From NCBI GenBank assembly GCA_030446715.1, contig JAUJMU010000002.1:246269-310268 (forward strand): DNA of 64,000 nucleotides, read 5' to 3'. Shown in pieces: positions 56,017 to 64,000 of the stretch (position 1 is its first letter; each line of letters begins with the position of its first letter). A program made the position numbers and the translations under genes. The notes below the pieces were generated by a model, which worked only from the letters and a program-made list of their open reading frames with translations, did no database searches and was not told where the DNA came from. This DNA comes from Cytophagales bacterium. Its GTDB lineage: Bacteria > Bacteroidota > Bacteroidia > Cytophagales > 172606-1.

Positions 56017-57567
56017 CTACACTCCCTGACTCTTCAACGTATTCAACGCCCTGTCAATGCGGCGGGTTGTTTCATCTTTGCCGAGAATCTCCATGATCTT
56101 CATCAGGTCCGGACCGTGGCCTACACCGGTAACGCCCAGACGAAGTGCCTGAAGTACTTTTCCTATTTTGACACCGTGTTTTTCCAGCACCCCGTTCAGC
56201 GTCGCCTTAGCCGATTCCGCGGTAAGCATTCCGGTTTCATCCAGCACCTCTCTGAAAGCGGCAATGATGCCGGCGGCTTCCGGAGTCCATTTGCTCTGCA
56301 CCACTGCCTGCTCATATTCGACGGGAGCCTCGAAGAAATACCCGGCTTCAGACAGAAACTCGGTCGGGAAGGTTACCCGCTCCTTCATGACATTGACGAT
56401 TTTCTCCGCTTTTTCCGGCGAACAGTCTATTTCCCTGTTCTCCAGCTCCTTCAGCAGGAACTCAGACAGTTCGTCATCCGGCTTCCCTTTCAGGTATTGC
56501 TGGTTAAACCATTTTGCCTTGTCAATGTCGAATTTGGTTCCCGCCTTTCCAACTCTTTCCAGTGAAAAAGCCTGTATGAGCTCTTCCATCGTGAATAGTT
56601 CCTGTTCTGTTCCGGGATTCCAGCCCAGCAGCGCCAAAAAGTTAATCACCGCCTCCGGCAGGTATCCCGATTCGCGGAAACCTTTCACCAGTACCGGCTG
56701 TCCGGTATCGGCATCCACGCCGTTCCAGTTCATCGGGAATACCGGAAAGCCATACTTATCGGCGTACCGCTTGCTGAGTTTACCGTTTCCGTCCGGATTC
56801 AGCAGGAGCGGCAGGTGAGCAAACTGAGGCATGGTAGTTTCCCAGCCCAGAAAGCGGTACAGCAACACGTGCAGCGGTGCGGAAGGCAGCCACTCTTCTC
56901 CCCGGATCACGTGCGTGATGTCCATCAGGTGATCATCGACTACGTTGGCGAGGTGGTAAGTGGGCATGCCGTCTGATTTGAGCAGCACTTTGTCGTCGAG
57001 GGTGGATGAATGCACCATGACCCAGCCCCGGATCATATCGTTGAGCCGGACTTCTTCCTTACGCGGCACTTTCAGCCGGATCACGTATGGACCACCCGAG
57101 TGGAGCAGTTCTTTTACTTCACTTTCCGGCAGGGTCAGCGAGTTGCGCATCTGCATCCGGGTTACGGCATTGTACTGCTGCATGGGCACTTTGGCAGCAA
57201 TCAGCCGTCCGCGCATGGCATCAAGTTCTTCGGGGGTGTCAAAAGCGTAATAGGCGTTTTCTTCGGCCAGCAACTGGTCTATATACCGGCGGTACATCTG
57301 CTTCCGTTCCGACTGCCGGTAAGGCGCATGAGGCCCTCCCTCCCGTACACCTTCGTCAATGCGCATGCCCAGCCAGTCAAGGGCTTCAAAAATGTATTCT
57401 TCGGCACCGGGCACGAACCGGTTCTGGTCGGTATCTTCAATACGCAGAAGCATTTTGCCGCCCAGTTTGCGGGCCAGCAGGTAATTATAAAGGGCCGTTC
57501 TGATGCCCCCGATGTGCAGCGCTCCCGTAGGACTGGGTGCAAACCGGACTCTTACTTCTCTGTCCAT
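56017..57567 (-). CDS. gltX: glutamate-tRNA ligase
   Basis: 516 residues from MDREVRVRFAPSPTGALHIG (an ATG four codons upstream is equally open). Class I signatures: HIGG (in TGALHIGGIRTALYNYL) and KLSKR, plus DTDQNRFVPGAEEYI. The C-terminal anticodon-binding helical domain is complete to LNTLKSQGV. Charges tRNA-Glu; whether it also makes Glu-tRNA-Gln cannot be told. 157 nt of AT-rich, repeat-like DNA follow it. Confidence 0.97.
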   Translation of the reverse strand: MDREVRVRFAPSPTGALHIGGIRTALYNYLLARKLGGKMLLRIEDTDQNRFVPGAEEYIFEALDWLGMRIDEGVREGGPHAPYRQSERKQMYRRYIDQLLAEENAYYAFDTPEELDAMRGRLIAAKVPMQQYNAVTRMQMRNSLTLPESEVKELLHSGGPYVIRLKVPRKEEVRLNDMIRGWVMVHSSTLDDKVLLKSDGMPTYHLANVVDDHLMDITHVIRGEEWLPSAPLHVLLYRFLGWETTMPQFAHLPLLLNPDGNGKLSKRYADKYGFPVFPMNWNGVDADTGQPVLVKGFRESGYLPEAVINFLALLGWNPGTEQELFTMEELIQAFSLERVGKAGTKFDIDKAKWFNQQYLKGKPDDELSEFLLKELENREIDCSPEKAEKIVNVMKERVTFPTEFLSEAGYFFEAPVEYEQAVVQSKWTPEAAGIIAAFREVLDETGMLTAESAKATLNGVLEKHGVKIGKVLQALRLGVTGVGHGPDLMKIMEILGKDETTRRIDRALNTLKSQGV

Positions 57568-57814
57568 GTATGAATACAACTGATGGGTTGCCAGTTTGGT
57601 TACACTGGTTCTGGTTATGCAACCGGAGCAAAACTACAAAAGCGCGGGAAGAAGGGAGAAGATTCAGGACTGAGTAACCGTCGGAATACCGTTTCAAAAC
57701 ACAAACTCCTGCAAACCATAAGTAGTGATTAGCGGTTAGCTATTGGCTTGGATACTAACTAATCAGCAGGATACTTATCAGGTTTGCAGGAGCAGTAATC
57801 AACTTCAGTCCCGT

Positions 57815-58192
57815 TTACAAAACCGCAATGCAGGAAATCTCCACGTTTACATCTCTGGGCAGGCGGCTTACCTCCACAGTTTCGCGGGCCGGCGGGTAAG
57901 CATCAAAGTAGCTGCCGTATACCTCGTTGATCCGGGCGAAGTTACCAAGGTCTTTCACGAAGATGGTACATTTTACCACGTTGGAAAAGCCCGCTCCGGC
58001 CTCCGCCAGAATGTGCTTCAGGTTCTGCATTACCTGGTTGGTTTCGCCCTCAATATCGCCGTTCACCAAAGTACCCATTGCCTGATTGAGGGCAATCTGA
58101 CCCGAAACGTAAAGCGTATTGCCGGCCAGTATCGCCTGGCTGTACGGCCCGATGGGTGCCGGCGCCTTGTCACTGATAATCGTTTTTCTCAT
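57815..58192 (-). CDS. ridA: RidA family enamine/imine deaminase
   Basis: 125 residues, complete. Conserved: SDKAPAPIGPYSQAILAG, LYVSGQIALN, TNQVMQNLKHILAEAGAG, VVKCTIFVKDLGNFA, YPPARETVEVSRLPRDVNVEI (Arg about 105 binds the carboxylate). Hydrolyses reactive 2-aminoacrylate formed by PLP enzymes such as cystathionine or serine-cleaving enzymes. Trimeric, cytosolic. Confidence 0.95.
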   Translation of the reverse strand: MRKTIISDKAPAPIGPYSQAILAGNTLYVSGQIALNQAMGTLVNGDIEGETNQVMQNLKHILAEAGAGFSNVVKCTIFVKDLGNFARINEVYGSYFDAYPPARETVEVSRLPRDVNVEISCIAVL

Positions 58193-58210
58193 GGTTCGGT
58201 TGTATGACTG

Positions 58211-58274
58211 TATGGTTGTATGGTTAAATTGTTTAACTGTTGAATCGTTGGAGGCTCGGGAAATGACCGTTCAA
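58211..58274. repeat. dispersed intergenic repeat, copy 2
   Basis: ATGGTTAAATTGTTTAACTG then GGAGGCTCGGGAAATGACCG, upstream of ridA; matches the copy after fahA except for 8 extra nt and one base change. Confidence 0.75.
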
Positions 58275-58304
58275 CAATTCAACAATGCAGCAATTCAACC
58301 TTTA

Positions 58305-59699
58305 TTATAAGTGAATGACCTCGTTGTAGGCGGCGGCGGTTGCTTCCATAGTAGCCTCCGACATGGTCGGGTGCGGGTGTACGGCCTTGATGATTTCGTG
58401 TCCGGTGGTTTCGAGTTTGCGGGCCACCACCACTTCGCTGATCATCTCGGTTACGTTGGCCCCGATCATGTGGGCACCGAGCCACTCGCCGTATTTGGCG
58501 TCGAAGATGACCTTCACAAAGCCGTCACTGGCACCGGATGCTTTGGCTTTGCCTGATGCCGTAAACGGGAATTTGCCTACCTTAATCTCGTACCCTGCCT
58601 CGCGGGCCTGCTTTTCGGTGTAGCCGACGGACGCAATTTCGGGTTGACAGTACGTGCAGCCGGGTATATTATTATAATTCAGCGGCTCGGGTTTCAGTCC
58701 GGCAATGTTTTCTACGCAGATGATGCCTTCGGCGGAAGCTACGTGGGCCAGCGCCGGGCCGGGTACAATGTCACCGATGGCGTATACGCCCTCCACGGAA
58801 GTGCGGTAGAAATCATCCACAACCACGCGGCTTTTTTCCACCTTTACGCCCATTTCTTCCAGCCCCAGATTTTCCAGATTCGGCGAGTAACCAACTGCCG
58901 ACAGCACGACGTCGCATTCAATGATCTGTTCGCCGGACTGTGTTTTTATCCGCACCTTGCAACCACTGCCCGACGTATCTACCGACTCTACCGAAGCGTT
59001 GACCATGATGTTGACACCGGCCTTCTTGTAGTCCTTCTCCAGTTGTTTTGATACCTCTTCGTCTTCGTTGGGTACAATGCGCGGCAGAAACTCCACGATG
59101 GTCACTTTGGTGCCGATGGAGTTGTAGAAGTAACCAAACTCTACCCCGATGGCACCGGAACCAACAATTACCATGGAGGCCGGCTGCTTGTCGAGCACCA
59201 TAGCCCGGCGGTAACCAATAATCTTCTGGTCGTCAATTTTCAGATTAGGCAATTCGCGGGCCCGGCCACCGGTGGCCAGTATGATGTGTCTGGCCTCGTA
59301 AACGGTCTTCTTGCCGTCACCGGCGGTTACTTCCACCTTCTTGCCCTTCTGCAATTTGCCCTTACCGGCAATATGATCAATCTTGTTTTTGCGGAACAGG
59401 AACTGAACCCCCTTATTCATGCCACCTGCCACGTCGCGGCTCCGCTTCACCATGCTGCCAAAATCGACCCTGGACTCCCCTACTGCGATGCCGTAATCTT
59501 TGGCGTGCCGGATGTATTCAAATACCTGCGCACTTTTGAGTAAAGCCTTGGTCGGAATACAACCCCAGTTCAGGCAAACGCCCCCCAGTTCTGCCATCTC
59601 GACCACGCCTACTTTCAGGCCCAGCTGCGAAGCGCGGATAGCCGCTACGTAACCACCCGGGCCACTACCGATAACCATCAGATCATATTGTGCTGCCAT
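58305..59699 (-). CDS. lpdA: dihydrolipoyl dehydrogenase
   Basis: 464 residues. FAD motif GSGPGGYVAAIRASQLG; redox-active disulfide GGVCLNWGCIPTKALL; NAD motif IVGSGAIGVEFGYFY; second FAD motif YAIGDIVPG; C-terminal His-Glu pair in HPHPTMSEATMEA. E3 component of 2-oxo acid dehydrogenase complexes and the glycine cleavage system; partner genes are not in the window. Complete. Confidence 0.97.
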   Translation of the reverse strand: MAAQYDLMVIGSGPGGYVAAIRASQLGLKVGVVEMAELGGVCLNWGCIPTKALLKSAQVFEYIRHAKDYGIAVGESRVDFGSMVKRSRDVAGGMNKGVQFLFRKNKIDHIAGKGKLQKGKKVEVTAGDGKKTVYEARHIILATGGRARELPNLKIDDQKIIGYRRAMVLDKQPASMVIVGSGAIGVEFGYFYNSIGTKVTIVEFLPRIVPNEDEEVSKQLEKDYKKAGVNIMVNASVESVDTSGSGCKVRIKTQSGEQIIECDVVLSAVGYSPNLENLGLEEMGVKVEKSRVVVDDFYRTSVEGVYAIGDIVPGPALAHVASAEGIICVENIAGLKPEPLNYNNIPGCTYCQPEIASVGYTEKQAREAGYEIKVGKFPFTASGKAKASGASDGFVKVIFDAKYGEWLGAHMIGANVTEMISEVVVARKLETTGHEIIKAVHPHPTMSEATMEATAAAYNEVIHL

Positions 59700-60003
59700 G
59701 CTTATCTCTTAATTATAGATTTTAAGTGTTGATGCGGAATAGTGCTCTTTTAAAGCGTCGTAAAGATAGGGTATTCGGCTAAAATGCAAGGGTGGTCCGG
59801 TAGCTGATGACCACGGCACTGACTGCAGCTGACGATCCGCAGGGAGCGCCAGTGAACGGAAATTTTGCCAGCCGGATCAAATTTACCGAGCAATCAACCG
59901 GCAACGGGATCTTTTTACGAACCTGCCCGTACAAAACCTCATAACCGGTCCGCCAGCTTGGTTCAGAAGCCAATCCGGCTGATTTCAAACCTTTGCTTTT
60001 TGC

Positions 60004-60126
60004 ATGAATCATCCGTTTGCCACAGAAAATATTTACGCCCCGTTTATCAATCAGGTAAAAGAATACACCATTTTTTCGATGGATCCGGACGGGTATAAGT
60101 ATGTCAATAGAGTTGGTTTAGACTGA
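60004..60126 (+). pseudogene. PAS-domain stub (sensor kinase N-terminus)
   Basis: A 40-codon frame starts MNHPFATENIYAPFINQVKE and reads YTIFSMDPDGY, matching the start of a PAS domain in sensor histidine kinases, then leaves the family at about 60095-60100 and stops at 60126, next to the IS630-type relic. Probably a kinase gene cut by the insertion. Confidence 0.5.
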
Positions 60127-60209
60127 ACCCGGAGAAATTGATGGTAAGATGAGTGCCTGCTGAAGCCAGACACCGATTGGCAGCGCAGAAGAGGCGGTTC
60201 TGCCTGAGG

Positions 60210-60930
60210 TAGTCCTTCACCACAGGTAGTGCTTATCAATGCTTCGGGTAGCAGTGGCCCGGCAGCACGGGCTGGAACGGCTGATGAGGCCCGGGCAGTT
60301 CAGGCGCGGTCCCTTGCCGGCGGCAATCAAGACGTCTTGGTCCGGCAACTGCCAGCCACAGGGCACCTGCCCTTCCTGGCACACATGGCTTTCATCACCC
60401 CGGAAAAGTCGGTCTGCCCGCTTTCCGGGAGCTCCCCGGATTCAGTCAGGCAGTCAGGCTTGCAGGCGTACCACTCCCGACAGGGCTTTTTGTCAGGTTT
60501 CTTCGTCTTATTTGCCTGTATCATCCGACAGGGCTTTTAAAAACCGCCGTAGCCTGTCCCCTGACACCTGTCTGCCGCCTTCTGCTTCAGATCCGGCTTT
60601 GTGGCCGCCGGGAGCCGCTGCCGGCTGGCTTTCACAACCAGCACCACCGGCCGGGCATCTTCAGCGGCATCTGACCCAGCTCTCCGGCCGCTGCCGGGTT
60701 TGGTCAAAAGCCCTTCCCGACCTTCTTCCTTGTAGCGGGATAATCCTTGTAGCGGGATAACCAGTTGCTGACACTCATTCCGCACAGGCCTGCATCAGGG
60801 CTGCTTCCACGGAGCTGCGGCCCTGTTCCCTGGGCAAGACCAGCTGGCAAGGCGTGCGTCTTGCCAGTAGGCAGGCCTTGATCCGGCGCCTCCCGCTGCC
60901 CGGCAGTTAAAAAGGTTTTGATACCTCCCG
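60210..60930 (-). mobile_element. decayed IS630-family transposase remnant
   Basis: Broken into several frames, but family blocks are recognisable in order: CQLVLPREQGRSS, MSVSNWLSRYK, EGREGLLTKPGSGRR, VVLVVKASRQRLPAA, VSGDRLRRFLKALSDD, ESGQTDFSG, GDESHVCQEGQVPCGWQLPD and GPRLNCPGLISRS. That covers the helix-turn-helix and the first half of the DDE core; the C-terminus is missing. A 17-bp direct duplication (60727-60743, 60744-60760) and several indels show long inactivity. An imperfect 12-bp inverted pair TTCAGTCTGAAC (about 60956-60967) / GTTTAGACTGAA (60116-60127) may mark the old ends. Confidence 0.7.
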
Positions 60931-61043
60931 TAGCGGCAAAGCTAAACCGCCGATTCAGTCTGAACTGACTTCGAAGAACTGCTTAAAGGAACAGATTTTC
61001 GCAGATTAATTCCTTCTCAGCGCGAAGCTGCGGGAAATTACAA

Positions 61044-62410
61044 TTACGTTGTCATCGCCAGCAGCAAGTCAGCCTGCGTGATGATGTGCACGCCGTTGTG
61101 TTCGTCACGGACCAGCAGCGCCTTGTTTTCCTTGTCGATCAGTGAAGAAAGCGTATCCAGCGTATTGTCCAGGGCCACAAATTTAAAGGGCGGGTCCATC
61201 ACTTCGCTTACCGGATGATCTTTGATTTCCGGATTCTCAATCAGGTGGCTGAGCATTCTGGAATCCACCAGGCTGCCTACAATCTGGTCGCCGTCGGTAA
61301 CGGGGATCTGCGAAATACCCTCCTTGGTGAGTTTGCGGACGGCCTCCCCCACCTTGATATTCTTGTCAATGGTGAGCAGCCGGTCGGAGCCATTTTTGGT
61401 CTGGATAATGTCGCGGGCCGTGGCAAAATCGCGGGACTCCAGGAAGCCGTGGTCCTTCATCCAGGCGTCGTTGTAGATCTTGGCAAGGTAGCGGGTGCCG
61501 TGGTCAGGAAGCACCACTACCATCAGGTCGCCATCCTTCAGGCTTTCGCGGGCATATTCCATCGCCCCGTACACGGCCGATCCGCAGGACCAGCCTACAA
61601 ACAAGCCCTCTCTTTCGACAACCGCCGGGTCATGATGGCGCCGTCCTTATCCGTAACCTTGATAAAGTGGTCGATCAGGTCAAAGTCAACGTTCCTGGGC
61701 AGGATGTCTTCGCCGAAGCCTTCCGTCAGGTAGGGATAAATTTCCTCATCGAATACACCCGTTTCCTTGTATTTCTTGAATACTGAACCATACGTGTCAA
61801 TGCCGACAGTTACAATATCCGGGTTCTTCTCTTTCAGGTACTTAGCCGTGCCGCACATGGTACCGCCGGTGCCAACGGTGCTGACGTAGTGGGTGATTTT
61901 TCCTTCCGTCTGTTCCCAGATCTCGGGTCCGGTGGCTTCATAATGCGCCGCAGTGTTGGACAGGTTGTCGTACTGGTTGGGGTAAAAAGAATTGGGAATC
62001 TCTGAGTTCAGCCGCCTTGCCACGGAGTAGTAAGAACGGGGATCTTCCGGAGAAACGTTGGTCGGGCAAACCACAATTTCGGCCCCTACGGCCCGCAGAA
62101 TGTCCATTTTCTCCTTCGACTGCTTGTCAGCCATGGTAAAAATACACTTGTAGCCTTTCGCCACGGCGGCAAGGGCAAGACCCATACCCGTGTTTCCGGA
62201 AGTACCCTCAATGATGGTGCCGCCCGGCTTCAGCAGACCCGCTTTTTCCGCATCCTCGATCATCTTCAGGGCAATGCGGTCCTTTACAGAGTTGCCGGGA
62301 TTGAAATATTCCACCTTGGCTAAAATAAGGCCCTTTGCGCCTTTCGTCACGCGGTTCAGCTTCACGAGGGGCGTATTGCCGATGGTTTCAATAATGGAGT
62401 TATAATACAT
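61044..62410 (-). CDS. cystathionine beta-synthase with C-terminal CBS pair, frameshifted
   Basis: About 455 residues when corrected. PLP domain: GNTPLVKLNRVTKGAKG, Lys in NPGNSVKDRIALKMIED, phosphate-binding VSTVGTGGTMCGT, then a CBS-domain pair (DRLLTIDKNIKVGEAVRKL, EVMDPPFKFVALDN). One base is missing at about 61608-61612 within KEEG: the first reading ends RLSKERACL, the second starts at FVGWSCGSAVYG, which is the family continuation. It condenses serine and homocysteine (or O-acetylserine and sulfide in cysteine-synthase relatives). CBS modules usually bind SAM or adenosyl ligands. Divergent from the DUF58 gene. Confidence 0.92.
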
Positions 62411-62513
62411 GGCGACAGAGATTGTCTGATGAATTTACTATTTTTCGTGAAATTAAATATAATAAAGAGGTTGGGCATCAGGATAACACGGTTTTGCTCC
62501 ATCTGATTCCCAC

Positions 62514-63839
62514 ATGATTCAGTCACTTTACCTCAATAACCGCTTCTTTATTGCCATCGGAGCAGTCATTTTCCTGTGTGTACTGGGCTTTGCCTTGCCG
62601 GTTGCCTTTGCCGTGGGCAAAGTGGCACTGCTGGTTTGTCTCGGCCTATTAGCTGCCGATTTGCTGCTGCTCTACCGGACTGAAAAGGGCATTGCCGGCA
62701 ACCGCGTACTGACCGATAAGCTTTCCAACGGCGACGAAAATCCGGTAACCATTCAGTTGCAGAACCAGTATCCTTTTCCCGTGCAACTGCGGGTTATCGA
62801 CGAAGTTCCGTTCCAGTTTCAGCTCCGCAACATGGATCTGCGCGTAAGGATGGACCGCCACTCCGCCAAAGACCTGACCTATCACCTGCGGCCGGTAAAG
62901 CGCGGCGAATACCAGTTTGGCAGCCTGAATGTGTTTGCCTCCGGCGTGCTGGGGCTCGTAAGCCGCCGGTACCGGCTCGCCGGCGAAAAAACGGTCCCGG
63001 TGTATCCTTCTTATCTGCAGATGCGCAAATACGAACTGCTGGCCATTTCTGACCGCCTCACCGAACTGGGCATCAAGAAGATCCGGCGCATCGGGCAGAA
63101 CCGGGAGTTTGAGCAGATCAAGGAGTACGTGGGTGGCGACGATATCCGGACAATCAACTGGAAAGCCACGGCCCGGCGCAACCACCTGATGGTGAACCAT
63201 TACCAGGATGAAAAGTCGCAGGCCGTCTACAGCATCATCGACAAGGGGCGGGTGATGAAAATGCCATTCGAGGGAATGAGTCTGGTGGATTATGCCATCA
63301 ATGCCAGCCTTGTCATTTCCAACATTGCCATCCTGAAGGAAGACAAGGCGGGCATCATTACCTTCAGCCACAAGATCGGAACGGTGCTGCCGGCCGCCAA
63401 AACCAACGGTCAGATGCGGAGCATTCTGGAAGTGCTGTACAACCAGCGGACCAACTTCAAGGAATCCGACTTTGAAATGCTTTATGCCCGCATCCGCCGC
63501 AACGTAAACCAGCGGAGCCTGCTACTGCTCTACACCAACTTTGAAACCCTGTCTGGTCTGGAGCGGCAGATGCCTTACCTCCAGCGGATGGCCCGCCATC
63601 ACCTGCTGGTGGTGATTTTCTTTGAAAATACCGAACTGAAGGAACTGCTGGAAACGCCGGCAACCTCAACCGAAGAAATTTACCTCCAGACCGTGGCCCA
63701 GAAGTTTGCCTTCGAAAAGAAGCAGATTGTAAAGGAACTGAACCGCGCCGGCATCCACGCCGTGCTTACCGCCCCGCAAAACCTGACGGTCAACACGATC
63801 AACAAATACCTTGAACTGAAATCGAGGGGAATGCTGTAG
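62514..63839 (+). CDS. DUF58 domain membrane protein
   Basis: 441 residues. Two N-terminal membrane helices (about 10-50: FIAIGAVIFLCVLGFALP, VALLVCLGLLAADLLLL), a beta-rich section, then the DUF58 core with GDDIRTINWKATARRNHLMV and an MIDAS-like remnant with DKGRVMK. DUF58 proteins work with MoxR-type AAA ATPases, as the DUF4129/DUF4350 genes at the left edge also do; this one is a separate longer paralogue. The remaining 161 nt of the window hold no feature. Confidence 0.88.
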   Translation: MIQSLYLNNRFFIAIGAVIFLCVLGFALPVAFAVGKVALLVCLGLLAADLLLLYRTEKGIAGNRVLTDKLSNGDENPVTIQLQNQYPFPVQLRVIDEVPFQFQLRNMDLRVRMDRHSAKDLTYHLRPVKRGEYQFGSLNVFASGVLGLVSRRYRLAGEKTVPVYPSYLQMRKYELLAISDRLTELGIKKIRRIGQNREFEQIKEYVGGDDIRTINWKATARRNHLMVNHYQDEKSQAVYSIIDKGRVMKMPFEGMSLVDYAINASLVISNIAILKEDKAGIITFSHKIGTVLPAAKTNGQMRSILEVLYNQRTNFKESDFEMLYARIRRNVNQRSLLLLYTNFETLSGLERQMPYLQRMARHHLLVVIFFENTELKELLETPATSTEEIYLQTVAQKFAFEKKQIVKELNRAGIHAVLTAPQNLTVNTINKYLELKSRGML

Positions 63840-64000
63840 ATAATTACGAATGATTAATTACGAATGGTTGGGGAGCAGGCTTGCCGGGTAAAAACCGAAC
63901 AACTGCTGACCATAAATTATTATCGGCGGAAATCTGCGAGAACCCTTTCCGGCATTTGTACAGGTACGAGGCTGCCTGATCAGCCGCCGCAGAACGGCGT

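Overview
The window reads as a chromosomal segment of a Bacteroidota bacterium, most likely class Cytophagia / order Cytophagales. Supporting signs are a gldH gliding-motility lipoprotein gene beside ricT, a HAD phosphatase fused to phosphoglycerate dehydrogenase, many lipoproteins, very weak Shine-Dalgarno sequences, and several good matches to the Bacteroidota promoter (TTG, about 18-21 nt, TAnnTTTG). Base composition looks moderate (around 50-55% GC by eye) except for an AT-rich accessory patch near 32.4-34.8 kb. No rRNA, tRNA or CRISPR array was seen.

Layout. 1-3.9 kb: membrane/AAA-associated locus (DUF4350, DUF4129, a multi-pass membrane protein, SpoIIM-like protein, divergent RDD protein). 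3.9-9.4 kb: MFS transporter, Ada-like alkylation repair regulator/methyltransferase, a Ycf48-like secreted protein, a lipoprotein, DUF3817 and cupin proteins. 9.5-12 kb: feoA-feoB ferrous iron uptake. 12-19.2 kb: VOC protein, bestrophin, sucD, a YheT-like hydrolase, an orphan DUF433 antitoxin-like gene, and the serA fusion. 19.2-24.8 kb: metallophosphoesterase, nucleotidyltransferase-like protein, large secreted PIG-L deacetylase. 25-28.9 kb: the tyrosine-degradation genes hmgA, hpd and fahA, all three disrupted. 29-31.3 kb: two AI-2E family permeases. 31.5-34.8 kb: accessory patch with an Rpn-family gene split by an IS5-type element, an attC-like palindrome and a broken toxin-antitoxin pair. 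34.8-41 kb: LON-domain protein, gldH, ricT, purD, recQ. 41.4-43.6 kb: manC and two secreted TonB-domain proteins. 43.8-48.3 kb: a stand-alone NRPS (formyltransferase, partial condensation, Cys-like adenylation, carrier, thioesterase). 49.3-59.7 kb: hemH, cysteine desulfurase, glmM, lspA, AIM24-like protein, gltX, ridA, lpdA. 59.7-61 kb: relic DNA holding a decayed IS630-type transposase and a PAS-domain stub. 61-63.8 kb: cystathionine beta-synthase and a DUF58 protein.

A recurrent oddity is single-base indels that split otherwise well-conserved genes (spoIIM-like, hmgA, hpd, LON-domain, gldH, glmM, CBS, an antitoxin), several of them in homopolymers. glmM is normally essential, so sequencing or assembly error is the simplest explanation for at least some. 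fahA differs: it carries two in-frame TGA codons and no frameshift. The best candidates for new biology are the orphan formylating one-module NRPS, the attC-like element with its toxin-antitoxin debris, and the IS-split Rpn gene with a canonical slippery heptamer in the IS transposase.
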